DNA of 40,916 bases from Bacillota bacterium (GCA_021806565.1 JAJZXK010000021.1:1-40916), one strand, 5' to 3'. Positions 8,345-16,502 are shown, counted from the first letter of the stretch. Notes: generated by a model from the letters alone, not told the origin. Numbers and translations are program-made.

Positions 8345-9748
8345 TCAGATGTCGCTGTACAGGAAGAACTCGTGCGGGTGCGGCCGCATGTTCACCGGCT
8401 GAACCTCGCGCGTCATCTTGTATTCGATGTACGTGTCGATGAGGCCCTTACTGAAGACGCCGCCCTCGAGCAGGAACTCGTTGTCCTGCGCCAGACCGCG
8501 CAGCGACTCCTCCAGCGAACCGGGAACCGTCTTGATCTTGGCCAACTCGGCCGCCGGGAGTTCGTACAGGTCCGCGTCGACCGGCTCCGGCGGCTCCGTG
8601 CCGCGCCGGACGCCGTCCAGGCCGGCCATCAAGAGTGCCGCAAACGCCAGGTATGGATTCGCCGCGGGATCCGGGCAGCGGAACTCGATGCGCTTGGCCT
8701 TGGGGTTCTCCGAATACATCGGAATGCGCACGCACGCGGAGCGGTTGCGCTGGCTGTACACCAAGTTGACCGGCGCCTCGAAGCCGGGGACAAGCCGCTT
8801 GTAGCTGTTGGTCGTCGGGGCACAGAAGGCCAACACGGCGGGCGCGTGCGCGATCAGGCCGCCGATGTAGTGACGCGCCATGTCGGACAGGCCCGCGTAG
8901 TTCTTCGCGTCGTAAAAGAGGGGCTTGCCATCCTTCCAGAGGCTCTGGTGCACGTGCATGCCGGAACCGTTGTCGCCATAGAGGGGCTTGGGCATGAACA
9001 GCGCGGCCAGACCGGCGGAACGGGCGACATTGCGGATGACGTGCTTATAGATGAGGCTCTGATCCGCCATGCGCAGCAGCGTGCCGAAGCGCATGTCGAT
9101 TTCGCATTGGCCGGCGGTGGCCACCTCGTGGTGGTGCACCTCGATCGGTACCCCGACCTCCAGCAGCTTCAGCACAATCTCGTTTCGCACGTCCATCAAC
9201 GTATCGCTGGGCGGAACCGGGAGGTAGCCCTCCTTGTGGCGGATCTTGTACCCAAGGTTGCCGCCCGGCTCATCGCGGTCCGTGTTCCAGACAGCCTCGT
9301 CGGACTCGACGCGGTAGAAGCTGCCGTTGACACCCGAGGAATACTGCACGTCAGAAAAAAGGAAGAACTCCAACTCCGGCCCGAAGAAGGCTTGGTCCGC
9401 CAAGCCGGACGCCTTCACATAAGCCTCGGCCTTGCGGGCGACATGGCGCGGATCGCGGTCATAGGGCTTACCGGTCGCCGGATCGGCGACATCACAGATG
9501 AGGCTGAGGGTCGGAATCTTCGCGGCGGGGTCCACGAACGCGGTCGAGGGATCCGGCTTGAGCAACATATCGCTTTCGTTGATCTTCTGAAACCCCCGGA
9601 TGCTGGATCCGTCGAACCCGACACCCTCCTCAAAGGCATCGGCCGAAAAGGCCTGCACCGGAATGGTCATGTGCTGCCATGATCCCGGCAGATCCACGAG
9701 CTTAAGGTCAACGAACTGGATGCCCTTTTCCTGAATCAGCCGGAACAC
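8345..9748 (-). CDS. glnA: Glutamine synthetase, type I
   Basis: Makes glutamine from glutamate, ammonia and ATP. The 467-residue protein is complete: GFDGSSIRGF, EFFLFSD, the NGSGMHVHQSLW catalytic/ATP region, NRSACVRIP and the C-terminal RPHPHEF. It resembles the GSI-beta subtype in length and in having LYELP, which carries the tyrosine (Tyr395) that is adenylylated in GSI-beta enzymes (Tyr397 in E. coli). No glnE is visible here. The start is GTG 9748; no better in-frame start exists upstream. Divergent from glnR, with a good promoter 76 bp upstream of the start codon. Confidence 0.97.
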   Translation of the reverse strand: MFRLIQEKGIQFVDLKLVDLPGSWQHMTIPVQAFSADAFEEGVGFDGSSIRGFQKINESDMLLKPDPSTAFVDPAAKIPTLSLICDVADPATGKPYDRDPRHVARKAEAYVKASGLADQAFFGPELEFFLFSDVQYSSGVNGSFYRVESDEAVWNTDRDEPGGNLGYKIRHKEGYLPVPPSDTLMDVRNEIVLKLLEVGVPIEVHHHEVATAGQCEIDMRFGTLLRMADQSLIYKHVIRNVARSAGLAALFMPKPLYGDNGSGMHVHQSLWKDGKPLFYDAKNYAGLSDMARHYIGGLIAHAPAVLAFCAPTTNSYKRLVPGFEAPVNLVYSQRNRSACVRIPMYSENPKAKRIEFRCPDPAANPYLAFAALLMAGLDGVRRGTEPPEPVDADLYELPAAELAKIKTVPGSLEESLRGLAQDNEFLLEGGVFSKGLIDTYIEYKMTREVQPVNMRPHPHEFFLYSDI

Positions 9749-9824
9749 TTGATCCGCCCCGCCTGCGATGGAAACCGCCCCCTTGCCACGCGGCCACTTC
9801 CGGACCCAGCCGCCTTGTGCGCCC

Positions 9825-9854
9825 AGTCTATCGGCGCATACCCCCAGAGGTCAA
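9825..9854 (-). promoter_or_regulatory. glnA promoter
   Basis: TTGACC (9849-9854, minus strand) and TAGACT (9825-9830) are spaced by 18 bp and point into glnA, giving a leader of about 70 bases. This is the best -35/-10 pair in the divergent glnA-glnR region. Confidence 0.7.
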
Positions 9855-9923
9855 CACATTGTCAGCCAACCTGCGCGCCAGCGCCAAGCTGCATCGCGTA
9901 CACCCGGCAAACCTCACACAGAC

Positions 9924-9963
9924 TTGCCGAACCGGCCGGGAGTGGGTTAGATTTCGCCTGACC
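9924..9963 (+). promoter_or_regulatory. glnR promoter with overlapping inverted repeat
   Basis: TTGCCG (9924-9929) and TAGATT (9948-9953) with 18-bp spacing form a promoter for glnR. The -10 overlaps the inverted repeat GGTTAG-N7-CTGACC (9945-9963), whose arms match at 5 of 6 positions. Because GlnR regulators usually repress their own operon by binding near the promoter, this is a plausible operator, though it does not match the textbook TGTNA-N7-TNACA box. Confidence 0.5.
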
Positions 9964-10005
9964 GGGGGGCGGTCGCCCCGTCAGTGGGAGGAGGAGGCGG
10001 CACGC

Positions 10006-10416
10006 ATGCCCTTTGAGGTGAGGGATGACCTGCCCGTCTACACGATCGGCCGTGTCGTCGAACTGACCGGGCTCTCGGCTCGCCAGGTGCGGTACTATGA
10101 AAAGAAGACCCTCCTCGCGCCGTCGCGGACCGCCGGCAACCAGCGCCTCTACTCCCGAGACCAAGTGCATCTGCTGCAGATGGTCAAGCGCCTGCTCGAG
10201 GAGGGTTACACCCTCACCAACATCCAAAGCCTGATCAAGGAATACGGGCGTCAGCGCACCGCCTCCCTGGAAGACTACCCGTCCCGGGAGGCCTTTCGGC
10301 GGGACGACCGGGCTTCGCTGTACCCGCTGGTGAACCGGGCCCGCCTGCTGGATATTCTGGACCGGTTGGAACGGCGGGATGCGGAGCGCCAGGAACGGGC
10401 GCGCCAGCGCCCCTGA
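10006..10416 (+). CDS. glnR: GlnR-like MerR-family nitrogen regulator
   Basis: A 136-residue MerR-family DNA-binding protein. The winged helix-turn-helix (PVYTIGRVVELTGLSARQVRYYE, then NQRLYSRDQVHLLQ) and the helix GYTLTNIQSLIKE are close to GlnR/TnrA, and the divergent glnA next door fits a nitrogen-control role. In Bacillota GlnR is activated by feedback-inhibited glutamine synthetase. ATG 10006 is chosen because GGAGGAGGAGG lies upstream; the frame is open for another 63 codons before that, but they overlap the glnA promoter. The C-terminal tail is charged and Arg-rich. Confidence 0.88.
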   Translation: MPFEVRDDLPVYTIGRVVELTGLSARQVRYYEKKTLLAPSRTAGNQRLYSRDQVHLLQMVKRLLEEGYTLTNIQSLIKEYGRQRTASLEDYPSREAFRRDDRASLYPLVNRARLLDILDRLERRDAERQERARQRP

Positions 10417-10450
10417 GGCGTGGCGCGGTCCGCCCGCCCCGGCCGGATGC

Positions 10451-10747
10451 TCAGCGGCGCAGACCCCGACAGGCTTCGACCCAGACCAGGGAGCCCAGGA
10501 CCCCCATGCCGGCCGCGACCAACACGGTCGTCTGAAAGGCGAAACGGACCGACGCCCAGTAGACGGAAGCCACCTGCCCGCCGGGAACGGCCCAGTACGA
10601 TCCGAGATAGGCGTGCTGAAACAGGGTGTACGTCCCCGACAACAGCTGCACCCCGATCACGATACCGCCACCGGACAGGACCACCACGACCCAGCGGTCA
10701 CGGGTACAGGCACGCGTCCAGCGTGGACGCCACCGCACCGCTCCCAT
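10451..10747 (-). CDS. Small two-span membrane protein, unknown
   Basis: A 98-residue protein with a basic N-terminus (about 17 residues), two hydrophobic spans (WVVVVLSGGGIVIGVQLL and FQTTVLVAAGMGVLGSLVW) and a short extracytoplasmic-type loop between them (TYTLFQHAYLGSYWAVPGG). Coding is supported by high G/C at third positions and by GAGGGGG ahead of ATG 10747. It sits 84 bp after the prenyltransferase on the same strand and converges with glnR. I cannot assign a family. Confidence 0.65.
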   Translation of the reverse strand: MGAVRWRPRWTRACTRDRWVVVVLSGGGIVIGVQLLSGTYTLFQHAYLGSYWAVPGGQVASVYWASVRFAFQTTVLVAAGMGVLGSLVWVEACRGLRR

Positions 10748-10831
10748 GCGAACCGCCCCCTCAACCCGCCAAAGGCACCGGGCGCGGCGTACGGTATGCC
10801 GGTGGTTCCGGGGGGGTGCGGCACGCCTGGC

Positions 10832-11764
10832 TCAGCGGGGTCCGAGTGCCAGCAGGATCGCGACCGCGACCAACACAAACCCCAGCCCATTCAAGAGGAA
10901 GGCGCGGTCCTGGAAGATCGCCGTCTCCGGGGCCCCCCCGAGGGCGCGGGTCTCCACCATGTGCTGATAGTGGAACAGGCCGTAGATGACAAAGGGCAGC
11001 GTCAGCAGCATCCACGGGCGGTACGGACCCTGGATGGCGTAGAGGGCATAGCTGATCAGGGTCGCCCCCATCACCACCTGCATGAACGCGCGCACTAACG
11101 CCGGGTCGTATACCATGGCGGCCTGGCGGTAGGCGCGCTGCTCCGGGGTGAGGTTGACCGCGTCAGACCAACGCTTGCCCAAGGACAGATAGAGGGCGAC
11201 CAGATAGGTGCATACCAACAGCCACGGCGACGGCTGGATCGCCAGCGCGGCGGTGCCGGCGATGGCCCGCAGCACAAAGCCGGCCGACACCGTCAGCGCG
11301 TCCCAGAGCGGCACGTGCTTCAGGGCGAAGCTGTATGCCAGATTGAGGGCGAGGTACCCGGTGGACACGCCCACGAAGGCGGGCCCCAACCGCCATGCGG
11401 CGAGCAGGCCGCCCCCGGCAAGCACTACGGCGAGCGCCAGCCCTTCCGCCGGCCGCAGCGCTCCGCTCGCCAGAGGCCGGTCCCGCTTGCGGGGATGGAG
11501 CCGGTCCCGCTCCCGGTCCACGAAATCGTTCAGGCAATAGACCGCGCTGGACAGCAGGCAGAAAACACCGAACGCCAAGCCGGCCCGCGCCACGCCCTGG
11601 GGTTGGAGAAACTTGTGGGCAAACACCAACCCGGCCAGAACGAACACATTCTTCAACCACTGGTGTGGACGGAGGATCCGCACCACGCCTCGCACAACCT
11701 GTCGCGCCGTACGCCGCTCCGACGGCCTCGCCATCCTTGCCTGCACCGTTTCGGCCCGAAGCAT
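10832..11764 (-). CDS. UbiA-family prenyltransferase (decaprenyl-phosphate phosphoribosyltransferase-like)
   Basis: A 310-residue polytopic enzyme of the UbiA superfamily. The opening LRPHQWLKNVFVLAGLVFA and the aspartate-rich NDFVDRERDRLHPRKRDRP (residues 79-97) match the decaprenyl-phosphate 5-phosphoribosyltransferase (DPPR synthase) group rather than quinone or heme UbiA enzymes. That group attaches phosphoribose to a polyprenyl phosphate, a precursor of decaprenyl-phospho-arabinose. About eight spans follow. The start is ATG 11764 with GGGGGGCG upstream; ATG 11734 is an alternative. No arabinosyl or oxidoreductase partner is visible, so the end product here is unknown. Confidence 0.82.
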   Translation of the reverse strand: MLRAETVQARMARPSERRTARQVVRGVVRILRPHQWLKNVFVLAGLVFAHKFLQPQGVARAGLAFGVFCLLSSAVYCLNDFVDRERDRLHPRKRDRPLASGALRPAEGLALAVVLAGGGLLAAWRLGPAFVGVSTGYLALNLAYSFALKHVPLWDALTVSAGFVLRAIAGTAALAIQPSPWLLVCTYLVALYLSLGKRWSDAVNLTPEQRAYRQAAMVYDPALVRAFMQVVMGATLISYALYAIQGPYRPWMLLTLPFVIYGLFHYQHMVETRALGGAPETAIFQDRAFLLNGLGFVLVAVAILLALGPR

Positions 11765-11815
11765 TCACGCGCCCCCCAATGGTGGGGCCTTCCGCGCGCC
11801 ATCATCACCATCAAC

Positions 11816-12556
11816 CTACCGCCGCGACCGACGGCGGCCGGACCCGCCGGGCCCCGCGGGCGCCGTGCTCGCAACGGGCGCTTCCGCCGACTTGAGGAAG
11901 TTGGCATACACCCAACTGGCGGCCAGTGCTCCCGCGATGGGGCCCACCCAATACGCCCACGCCGCGCGCCAGACCCCCGCGATCAACTCCGGCCCGAAGG
12001 CCCGGGCGGGATTCATCGCGGCGCCCGTCAACGGACCCGCCGCCAGCACGTCGAACACCACCACCAGACCGACACCGAACCCGCCGATCCGAGGGGCCTG
12101 CGCATCGACCGCCGTCGTCAGCACAGCCGTCATGAGCAGGAACGTCAGGACCGCCTCGATGCCGGCCGCCCGTGCGGCCGACACGCCGACGGCGGGGACG
12201 GGCGTACCGGCCAGCACGCCCGCCCCCGGCATCAGCAGGTGCAACAGCCCCACGGCGACCACCGCGCCGAGCAACTCGGCCACGATGTAGAGGACCGCAA
12301 GGTTGACCTTCAACTTCCCCAACGCCCAGAGGCCGATGGCGACCGCCGGGTTCAGCGCGCCGCCCGACACCGCCATCGTCGCGGTGATACCCACTCCGAG
12401 GCCGAGACCGTTGGCGAGCGCCACCCCCAACAATGATACGGGTGGCGCACCGTGGGCGCTCCGCATCGCATCCAGCATCGGCGCCCCGACCCCCGGAAAC
12501 ACGAGAAAAAACGTGCCGACAGCCTCTGCCACCATCAGCCGCAGCCATCTGGGCAC
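11816..12556 (-). CDS. MIP-family aquaporin/glycerol channel
   Basis: A 246-residue channel of the major intrinsic protein family with six spans and both NPA boxes: SGGALNPAVAIG (NPA at 69-71) and MNPARAFGPE (182-184). The residue after the second NPA is Arg, the conserved filter arginine. Whether it carries water, glycerol or another small solute cannot be read from the sequence. Start GTG 12556 has AGGAGGG seven bases upstream. The C-terminus is a basic Ser/Arg tail. No glycerol kinase is adjacent, so no pathway is implied. Confidence 0.93.
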   Translation of the reverse strand: MPRWLRLMVAEAVGTFFLVFPGVGAPMLDAMRSAHGAPPVSLLGVALANGLGLGVGITATMAVSGGALNPAVAIGLWALGKLKVNLAVLYIVAELLGAVVAVGLLHLLMPGAGVLAGTPVPAVGVSAARAAGIEAVLTFLLMTAVLTTAVDAQAPRIGGFGVGLVVVFDVLAAGPLTGAAMNPARAFGPELIAGVWRAAWAYWVGPIAGALAASWVYANFLKSAEAPVASTAPAGPGGSGRRRSRR

Positions 12557-12670
12557 ACGCCGGCCCTCCTGTCACACTCCGCGGTACGTCGGATTCGGAT
12601 TGCCTGCCGAGGCGCTATTGCTTCGTACCACGCGGGCGGTCTTCCTGCAGTGTGTCCATGCGGCGATCGG

Positions 12671-13822
12671 TCAGTCACCCTCAAGGGGCCCCGGACCAAA
12701 CACCCTATAGGCACCGACGCGGCGCCGGCGCCTAAGCCGCAACATCGCGAGCACCGCGGCGGCCAGTGCCACCACCGCGCCGGCCGCCAGCCCGGCGGGG
12801 GGGGGGCCGGCGGGGGATGCGCCAGCCGCCGTCCGACGGGCGGCGGGGAAGGCGTGCGCCTGGGGAAGGGCCGCGATCGCGGGCGGCGCCGCGACCTGCG
12901 CCACGGACCTCGCCGGGTTCCCGGCCTGCGCCGCGTCAAGGGCGAACGCATACCGCAGCAACTGGTGCTCGTCGGGCCACAGGGAAAGGGCCGGCTCACC
13001 CATCACGACCGCGATCACGCTATGGCCCTGACGCGACGCCGAACCGACCGCGACGTTCATCGCCTCGGAGGTGTACCCGGTCTTGACGCCGTTCGCACCG
13101 GAAAACTGCGCGAGCAGCGAGTTGATGTTCCCGATCAGGCGCGTCGGGGGATGCACCAACTGGCTGTGGTGCGGCCAGGGGATCGTCGCGGCATGCATGC
13201 GCACGATGCGCCGAATGACCGGATTCGCCATCGCCGCCCGGCCCAGGCGGGCCAGGTCGATCGCGGACGAGTACTGGTTGGGGTTGTCCAACCCGGACGG
13301 GTTGGCGAAATGGGTGTCAACCAGCCCCAGGCGTGCGGCCTCCGCATTCATGAGCCGGACAAACCGCCGCTCGCTGCCGGCCGTATCCACGGCGACCGCG
13401 ATGGCCGCGTCGTTGGCGGAGGGCAGCAGCATGCCTTCCATCAACTGCAGCAGGGTATAGCGGTCTCCGGGCTGCAACTGCAACGTTTCTCCGTAGGCGC
13501 GTTTCACCTGCGGCGGCACGGTCACGGTCATGCCCGTACGGTCATGGGTCAACCGCATGGCGACCAGCGCCGTCATCATCTTCGTCGTGCTCGCCATCGG
13601 CAGCCGCCGATGCCCGTGCAGCGACCACAGAACCACGCCGGTGCGTTCGTCCAGTATCGCCGCGGAGGTGGCGTGCAGCGCCGGGGCCGCCGGCACGGGC
13701 GCCGCGGCCCGCGCGCCGGCCGGAACGGCCAGCAACGCCAAACCGCAGAGGGCGGCCAACCTCCGCCCCCGCGGCGCGACGCGCACCGCCCCACCCGGCC
13801 GCAGTCCCTCCGTGTCTGCCAC
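12671..13822 (-). CDS. D-alanyl-D-alanine carboxypeptidase (DacF/PBP5-type, S11)
   Basis: A low-molecular-weight penicillin-binding protein of 383 residues that trims the terminal D-Ala from peptidoglycan stem peptides. The three active-site motifs are intact: SxxK as STTK (Ser78-Lys81), SAN (134-136) and KTG (245-247). An N-terminal signal sequence (RRLAALCGLALLAVPAGARA) exports it. The C-terminus carries a Pro/Ala-rich linker and a membrane span followed by RRRRR, so it is probably anchored by that helix. Start GTG 13822 has a weak ribosome-binding site. It lies 18 bp downstream of the histidine-kinase-like gene, probably in one transcript. Confidence 0.93.
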   Translation of the reverse strand: MADTEGLRPGGAVRVAPRGRRLAALCGLALLAVPAGARAAAPVPAAPALHATSAAILDERTGVVLWSLHGHRRLPMASTTKMMTALVAMRLTHDRTGMTVTVPPQVKRAYGETLQLQPGDRYTLLQLMEGMLLPSANDAAIAVAVDTAGSERRFVRLMNAEAARLGLVDTHFANPSGLDNPNQYSSAIDLARLGRAAMANPVIRRIVRMHAATIPWPHHSQLVHPPTRLIGNINSLLAQFSGANGVKTGYTSEAMNVAVGSASRQGHSVIAVVMGEPALSLWPDEHQLLRYAFALDAAQAGNPARSVAQVAAPPAIAALPQAHAFPAARRTAAGASPAGPPPAGLAAGAVVALAAAVLAMLRLRRRRRVGAYRVFGPGPLEGD

Positions 13823-13840
13823 CCCCAGCCATCCACACGA

Positions 13841-14650
13841 TCAGTCCGGCCGGGAGCAGCCGCCCCAGGCGCCGACTTCGGCCGGACGCATCCATACCAC
13901 CGGCCCGGTGGACTGTGACGTACAGGCGACCCCCATCTCGTCCGCCAGGGCACAGACCTCTGACAGGTCCACCGCCCAGCAGGAGTGGGGCGCATCCGCC
14001 CCCGCCTGTCCGGCTCTACAACCACAGGCGCCTTGCGGAAGAATTCGGTGTACGGCCACCGTCGCGAGGGATCCTCGCAGGCCGGCCTCGACCAGCAGGT
14101 GGGCCCCCGGGCCACAGGCCTCCGCACTGCGCCGCAGCAGGCGCACCAGCAACAACCGCAGCCCCGCGGGATGACAGTCCACGGCAGGCAACCGCAGCGT
14201 TGCGCAACGCATTTCCAGCTCCACCCCACAACGGGCGGCATGGCCCCACGCACCCGCGACCGCGGTTTCCAACGCGTCCGCGAGGTCGCTGCTCTGTTCC
14301 CCGTCGTCCTGCCCGCCACCCCGAGCGTACGCCAGAACCTCGTCCACCAGTCCGGCCGCATGCATCGCGGCGCGCCAGGCGCGATCCAGGAAGTCGTCAG
14401 CATCCCCGGCGTCTCGGCCACGGGCCAACTGCACGGCGGCGCCGACCACGGTGAGTTGATTCTTCAGATCGTGCGCCAATCCCTCCGCCAGTTCGGCCAA
14501 GGCCCGTGGGGACGGGCGGGCGGTCAGCACCCCGTCGCGGACGTGACGCGCGGCGGGTCGCTGGGGCGGTGCCCCCACCCTTCCCGGCGCGCGCCCCGAA
14601 GGTGGCAGGCGGTCCTCCGACACCATGCCCGACTCAGCCACCGCATGCAT
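13841..14650 (-). CDS. Histidine-kinase-like protein with H-box but no clear ATPase motifs
   Basis: A 269-residue soluble protein. Residues 52-80 (AELAEGLAHDLKNQLTVVG) form a textbook DHp/H-box with His60, as in nitrogen-type sensor kinases. The segment after it resembles the second DHp helix (FLDRAWRAAMHAAGLVDEVLAYARGG). The C-terminal ~140 residues have the spacing of a HATPase domain but I see no N, G1 or G2 boxes, so ATP binding is doubtful. No membrane span or sensor domain is present. ATG 14650 is chosen because GGAGAAGGGGGG precedes it; the frame is open a further 34 codons. It precedes the D,D-carboxypeptidase; no response regulator adjoins it. Confidence 0.7.
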   Translation of the reverse strand: MHAVAESGMVSEDRLPPSGRAPGRVGAPPQRPAARHVRDGVLTARPSPRALAELAEGLAHDLKNQLTVVGAAVQLARGRDAGDADDFLDRAWRAAMHAAGLVDEVLAYARGGGQDDGEQSSDLADALETAVAGAWGHAARCGVELEMRCATLRLPAVDCHPAGLRLLLVRLLRRSAEACGPGAHLLVEAGLRGSLATVAVHRILPQGACGCRAGQAGADAPHSCWAVDLSEVCALADEMGVACTSQSTGPVVWMRPAEVGAWGGCSRPD

Positions 14651-14843
14651 GCCCCCCTTCTCCGACCCGGGCACTGCGTCGGCAAGTTCCTGTTCCTCAA
14701 AGTCATTCCTGCCCTGATGCGGTCGGCTGCCGCCGAATGTCGTCGACAGCATTCACGCTTCACCGCGCCCGTCTGCACCCCGCCACCGCCGCATACACTC
14801 CCTCGGCACGAGCCGGCGGGGCCCGCCTGGGGGTACGCACAGC

Positions 14844-15230
14844 GTGTGGTATGAAATGTGCCGGGCGAAGCTCCATCGCTTGACCGTCACGAAGGCGGCG
14901 CTCGACTATGAGGGCAGCATCACCCTCGACGAGGCACTGCTGGAGGCGTCGGGGATCCTGCCCATGGAGATCGTCCAGGTCACCAATCTGGCCAACGGCA
15001 CCCTCTGGCGAACCTATGTCATCGCCGCCGCGCCGGGGTCCGGCACCGTTTGCCTCAACGGACCGCCCGCCCGCCACTTTCACCCGGGAGACCGCGTGAT
15101 CGTCGTATGCCACTGCTTCTGCACGGCAGCAGACCTGGGCCGGCTGGTCCAGCGGGTCGTGTTCGTAGACGACGCCAACCGCGTGCAACGGGTGGAACGG
15201 CACAGCGTCGCGCCGCCGCGCCCGACGTAG
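14844..15230 (+). CDS. panD: Aspartate 1-decarboxylase PanD
   Basis: PanD converts aspartate to beta-alanine for pantothenate and CoA synthesis. The 128-residue proenzyme self-cleaves at Gly24-Ser25 (YEGSITLDE) to generate the pyruvoyl group, exactly the position used in E. coli. Lys9, His11 and Tyr22 around the site are kept, followed by YVIAAAPGSGTVCLNGPPAR and GDRVIVV. The start is GTG 14844 (GGGGGT upstream), which gives the usual MxxxMC opening; ATG 14856 is possible. panB and panC are not in the window, so it stands alone, divergent from the kinase-like gene. Confidence 0.95.
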   Translation: MWYEMCRAKLHRLTVTKAALDYEGSITLDEALLEASGILPMEIVQVTNLANGTLWRTYVIAAAPGSGTVCLNGPPARHFHPGDRVIVVCHCFCTAADLGRLVQRVVFVDDANRVQRVERHSVAPPRPT

Positions 15231-15562
15231 CGCGCGCCCGCGCTCATCAGATCTCGGCGCGGCGGTCTGATACCCCTAGCCCCAGCCAAGGGCGAATCCG
15301 CGCCCCGCTCCCCCCCCGATGTGCTTAAGTTCGAGACGCACCTTGAACATCGGACGTAGGGCGTTGCGCCGAGAAATCCGTCGGCGCGTAAAACGTTCGC
15401 GGAACCCACGGGAGCATGCGCTGTCCAAAGGCACCGGCTTGCCGGTAACGGTTTCGGACCAAAGCGCGACCGCTCCCTTGCCAGACTCGCTATACGTGGG
15501 ACTGGCGGGGCGCTGTCAGGCGCCCCATCGCGGCGCGATCCTGCAGCCGCAAGCGCCCGGCC
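15231..15562. other. 332-bp convergent spacer with two perfect hairpins
   Basis: This stretch lies between the convergent panD and EamA genes. It has no convincing gene: the one open frame across it has mixed third-position bases, unlike its neighbours. It contains two perfect short inverted repeats, ACCGGC-TT-GCCGGT at 15433-15446 and GGGGCGC-N6-GCGCCCC at 15507-15526. The second could terminate either transcript, but neither has a U-tract. No known RNA family was recognised. Confidence 0.5.
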
Positions 15563-16432
15563 CTAGCCGTGGGGTCCTGACCCCCGAACCATGATCAGGA
15601 AACTGCCCACGACCACCGCCACCGTCGGCAGCCAGCGGGCAGCCAGCGGTTCTCTGTAGACCAGAGCCGCCAGGACCGCGGTCACCAGCAGCGACAGGGC
15701 CGTCACCGGCTCTGCCACTGAGACGGGCAACCGCGTGAGCAACACCGCAAGCGCGAGGAAGGAGAGGCCGTTGCACAGCCCCGCGCCGAGCGATACCGCC
15801 GGGTGGGCGCCGAGCAACCGCGAAACCTGGGCCAGCCGTCCCGTCCCCGCAAGGAGGACAAGTTGGCAGACGGCCACCGTCGCGAACACGACAAAAGCAT
15901 AACGCGCGGGATCGGAAGCGGCCCCGCCCGTACCGGCCTTGTCCAACATGCGGGTCAGGGCGGTCAACAGGGCATAACCGCCCATCTGCAGGGCGGCCAC
16001 CGGAGCCAACCCGCGGCCTCCGGCGGCCGGGCGGGACTGCAGAGCCGCGGAGCCCGCGGCGATCAGCGCCGCACCGGCGGCTTTCGGCAGCGAAAGCGAT
16101 TCTCCGTGCACCCACCAGGCGAAAAGCACAACGAACACACTGCTCAGACTGCCCAGGGGCGCGGTACGGCTCAGTTCGCCGCCTGCCAGCGCGGCGACGT
16201 ACAGCCAATACGCCGCGGCGTACACAAACCCGCTGGCGACCGCCACCCTCAGCGTGAGCGGCGCCAACGGCGCGCCCCGCAGGGCGAACGGCAGCAACAC
16301 CAGCGCGCCGATGCCGAAGAAGACCGCGGAGCACGCACCGGGGCTGGCCGCGTCGCCCAAGCGGCGCAGCAGGAGGCGTTCCACCCCGACCAGTACCACG
16401 CGCAACGCGAGCAGCGCGGACAGACCTTCCAC
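15563..16432 (-). CDS. EamA/DMT-family transporter
   Basis: A 289-residue membrane protein with about nine to ten spans in two homologous halves, as in EamA drug/metabolite transporters. The first repeat includes FVYAAAYWLYVAALAGG and LSSVFVVLFAWWVHGESLSL; the second includes SVAEPVTALSLLVTAVLAALVYREPL, the typical end-of-repeat helix with the conserved REPL. Substrate is unknown. GTG 16432 is the only start, since an in-frame TGA lies two codons upstream. Its ribosome-binding region is inside the right arm of a 15-bp inverted repeat (16434-16476), which could control translation. It lies downstream of fabI on the same strand. Confidence 0.87.
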   Translation of the reverse strand: MEGLSALLALRVVLVGVERLLLRRLGDAASPGACSAVFFGIGALVLLPFALRGAPLAPLTLRVAVASGFVYAAAYWLYVAALAGGELSRTAPLGSLSSVFVVLFAWWVHGESLSLPKAAGAALIAAGSAALQSRPAAGGRGLAPVAALQMGGYALLTALTRMLDKAGTGGAASDPARYAFVVFATVAVCQLVLLAGTGRLAQVSRLLGAHPAVSLGAGLCNGLSFLALAVLLTRLPVSVAEPVTALSLLVTAVLAALVYREPLAARWLPTVAVVVGSFLIMVRGSGPHG

Positions 16433-16433
16433 A

Positions 16434-16476
16434 TGTCACCCGCCCCGCGGCTTTTATGCGGGCGGGGCGGGTGACA
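16434..16476 (-). repeat. Perfect 15-bp inverted repeat between fabI and the transporter
   Basis: Bases 16434-16448 are the exact reverse complement of 16462-16476, with a 13-base loop. In minus-strand RNA the second arm contains the GGGGCGGG that would serve the transporter start at 16432. The structure is therefore either a fabI terminator (no U-tract) or a hairpin that hides the transporter ribosome-binding site. Confidence 0.75.
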
Positions 16477-16502
16477 GACACGGGACCGGAGGCCCGGGGG
16501 CG

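Noticed and set aside
15319..15594. 91-codon plus-strand frame in the panD-EamA spacer
   Set aside because: Third-position bases are mixed, the product is basic and unlike a protein family, and it runs into the transporter gene.
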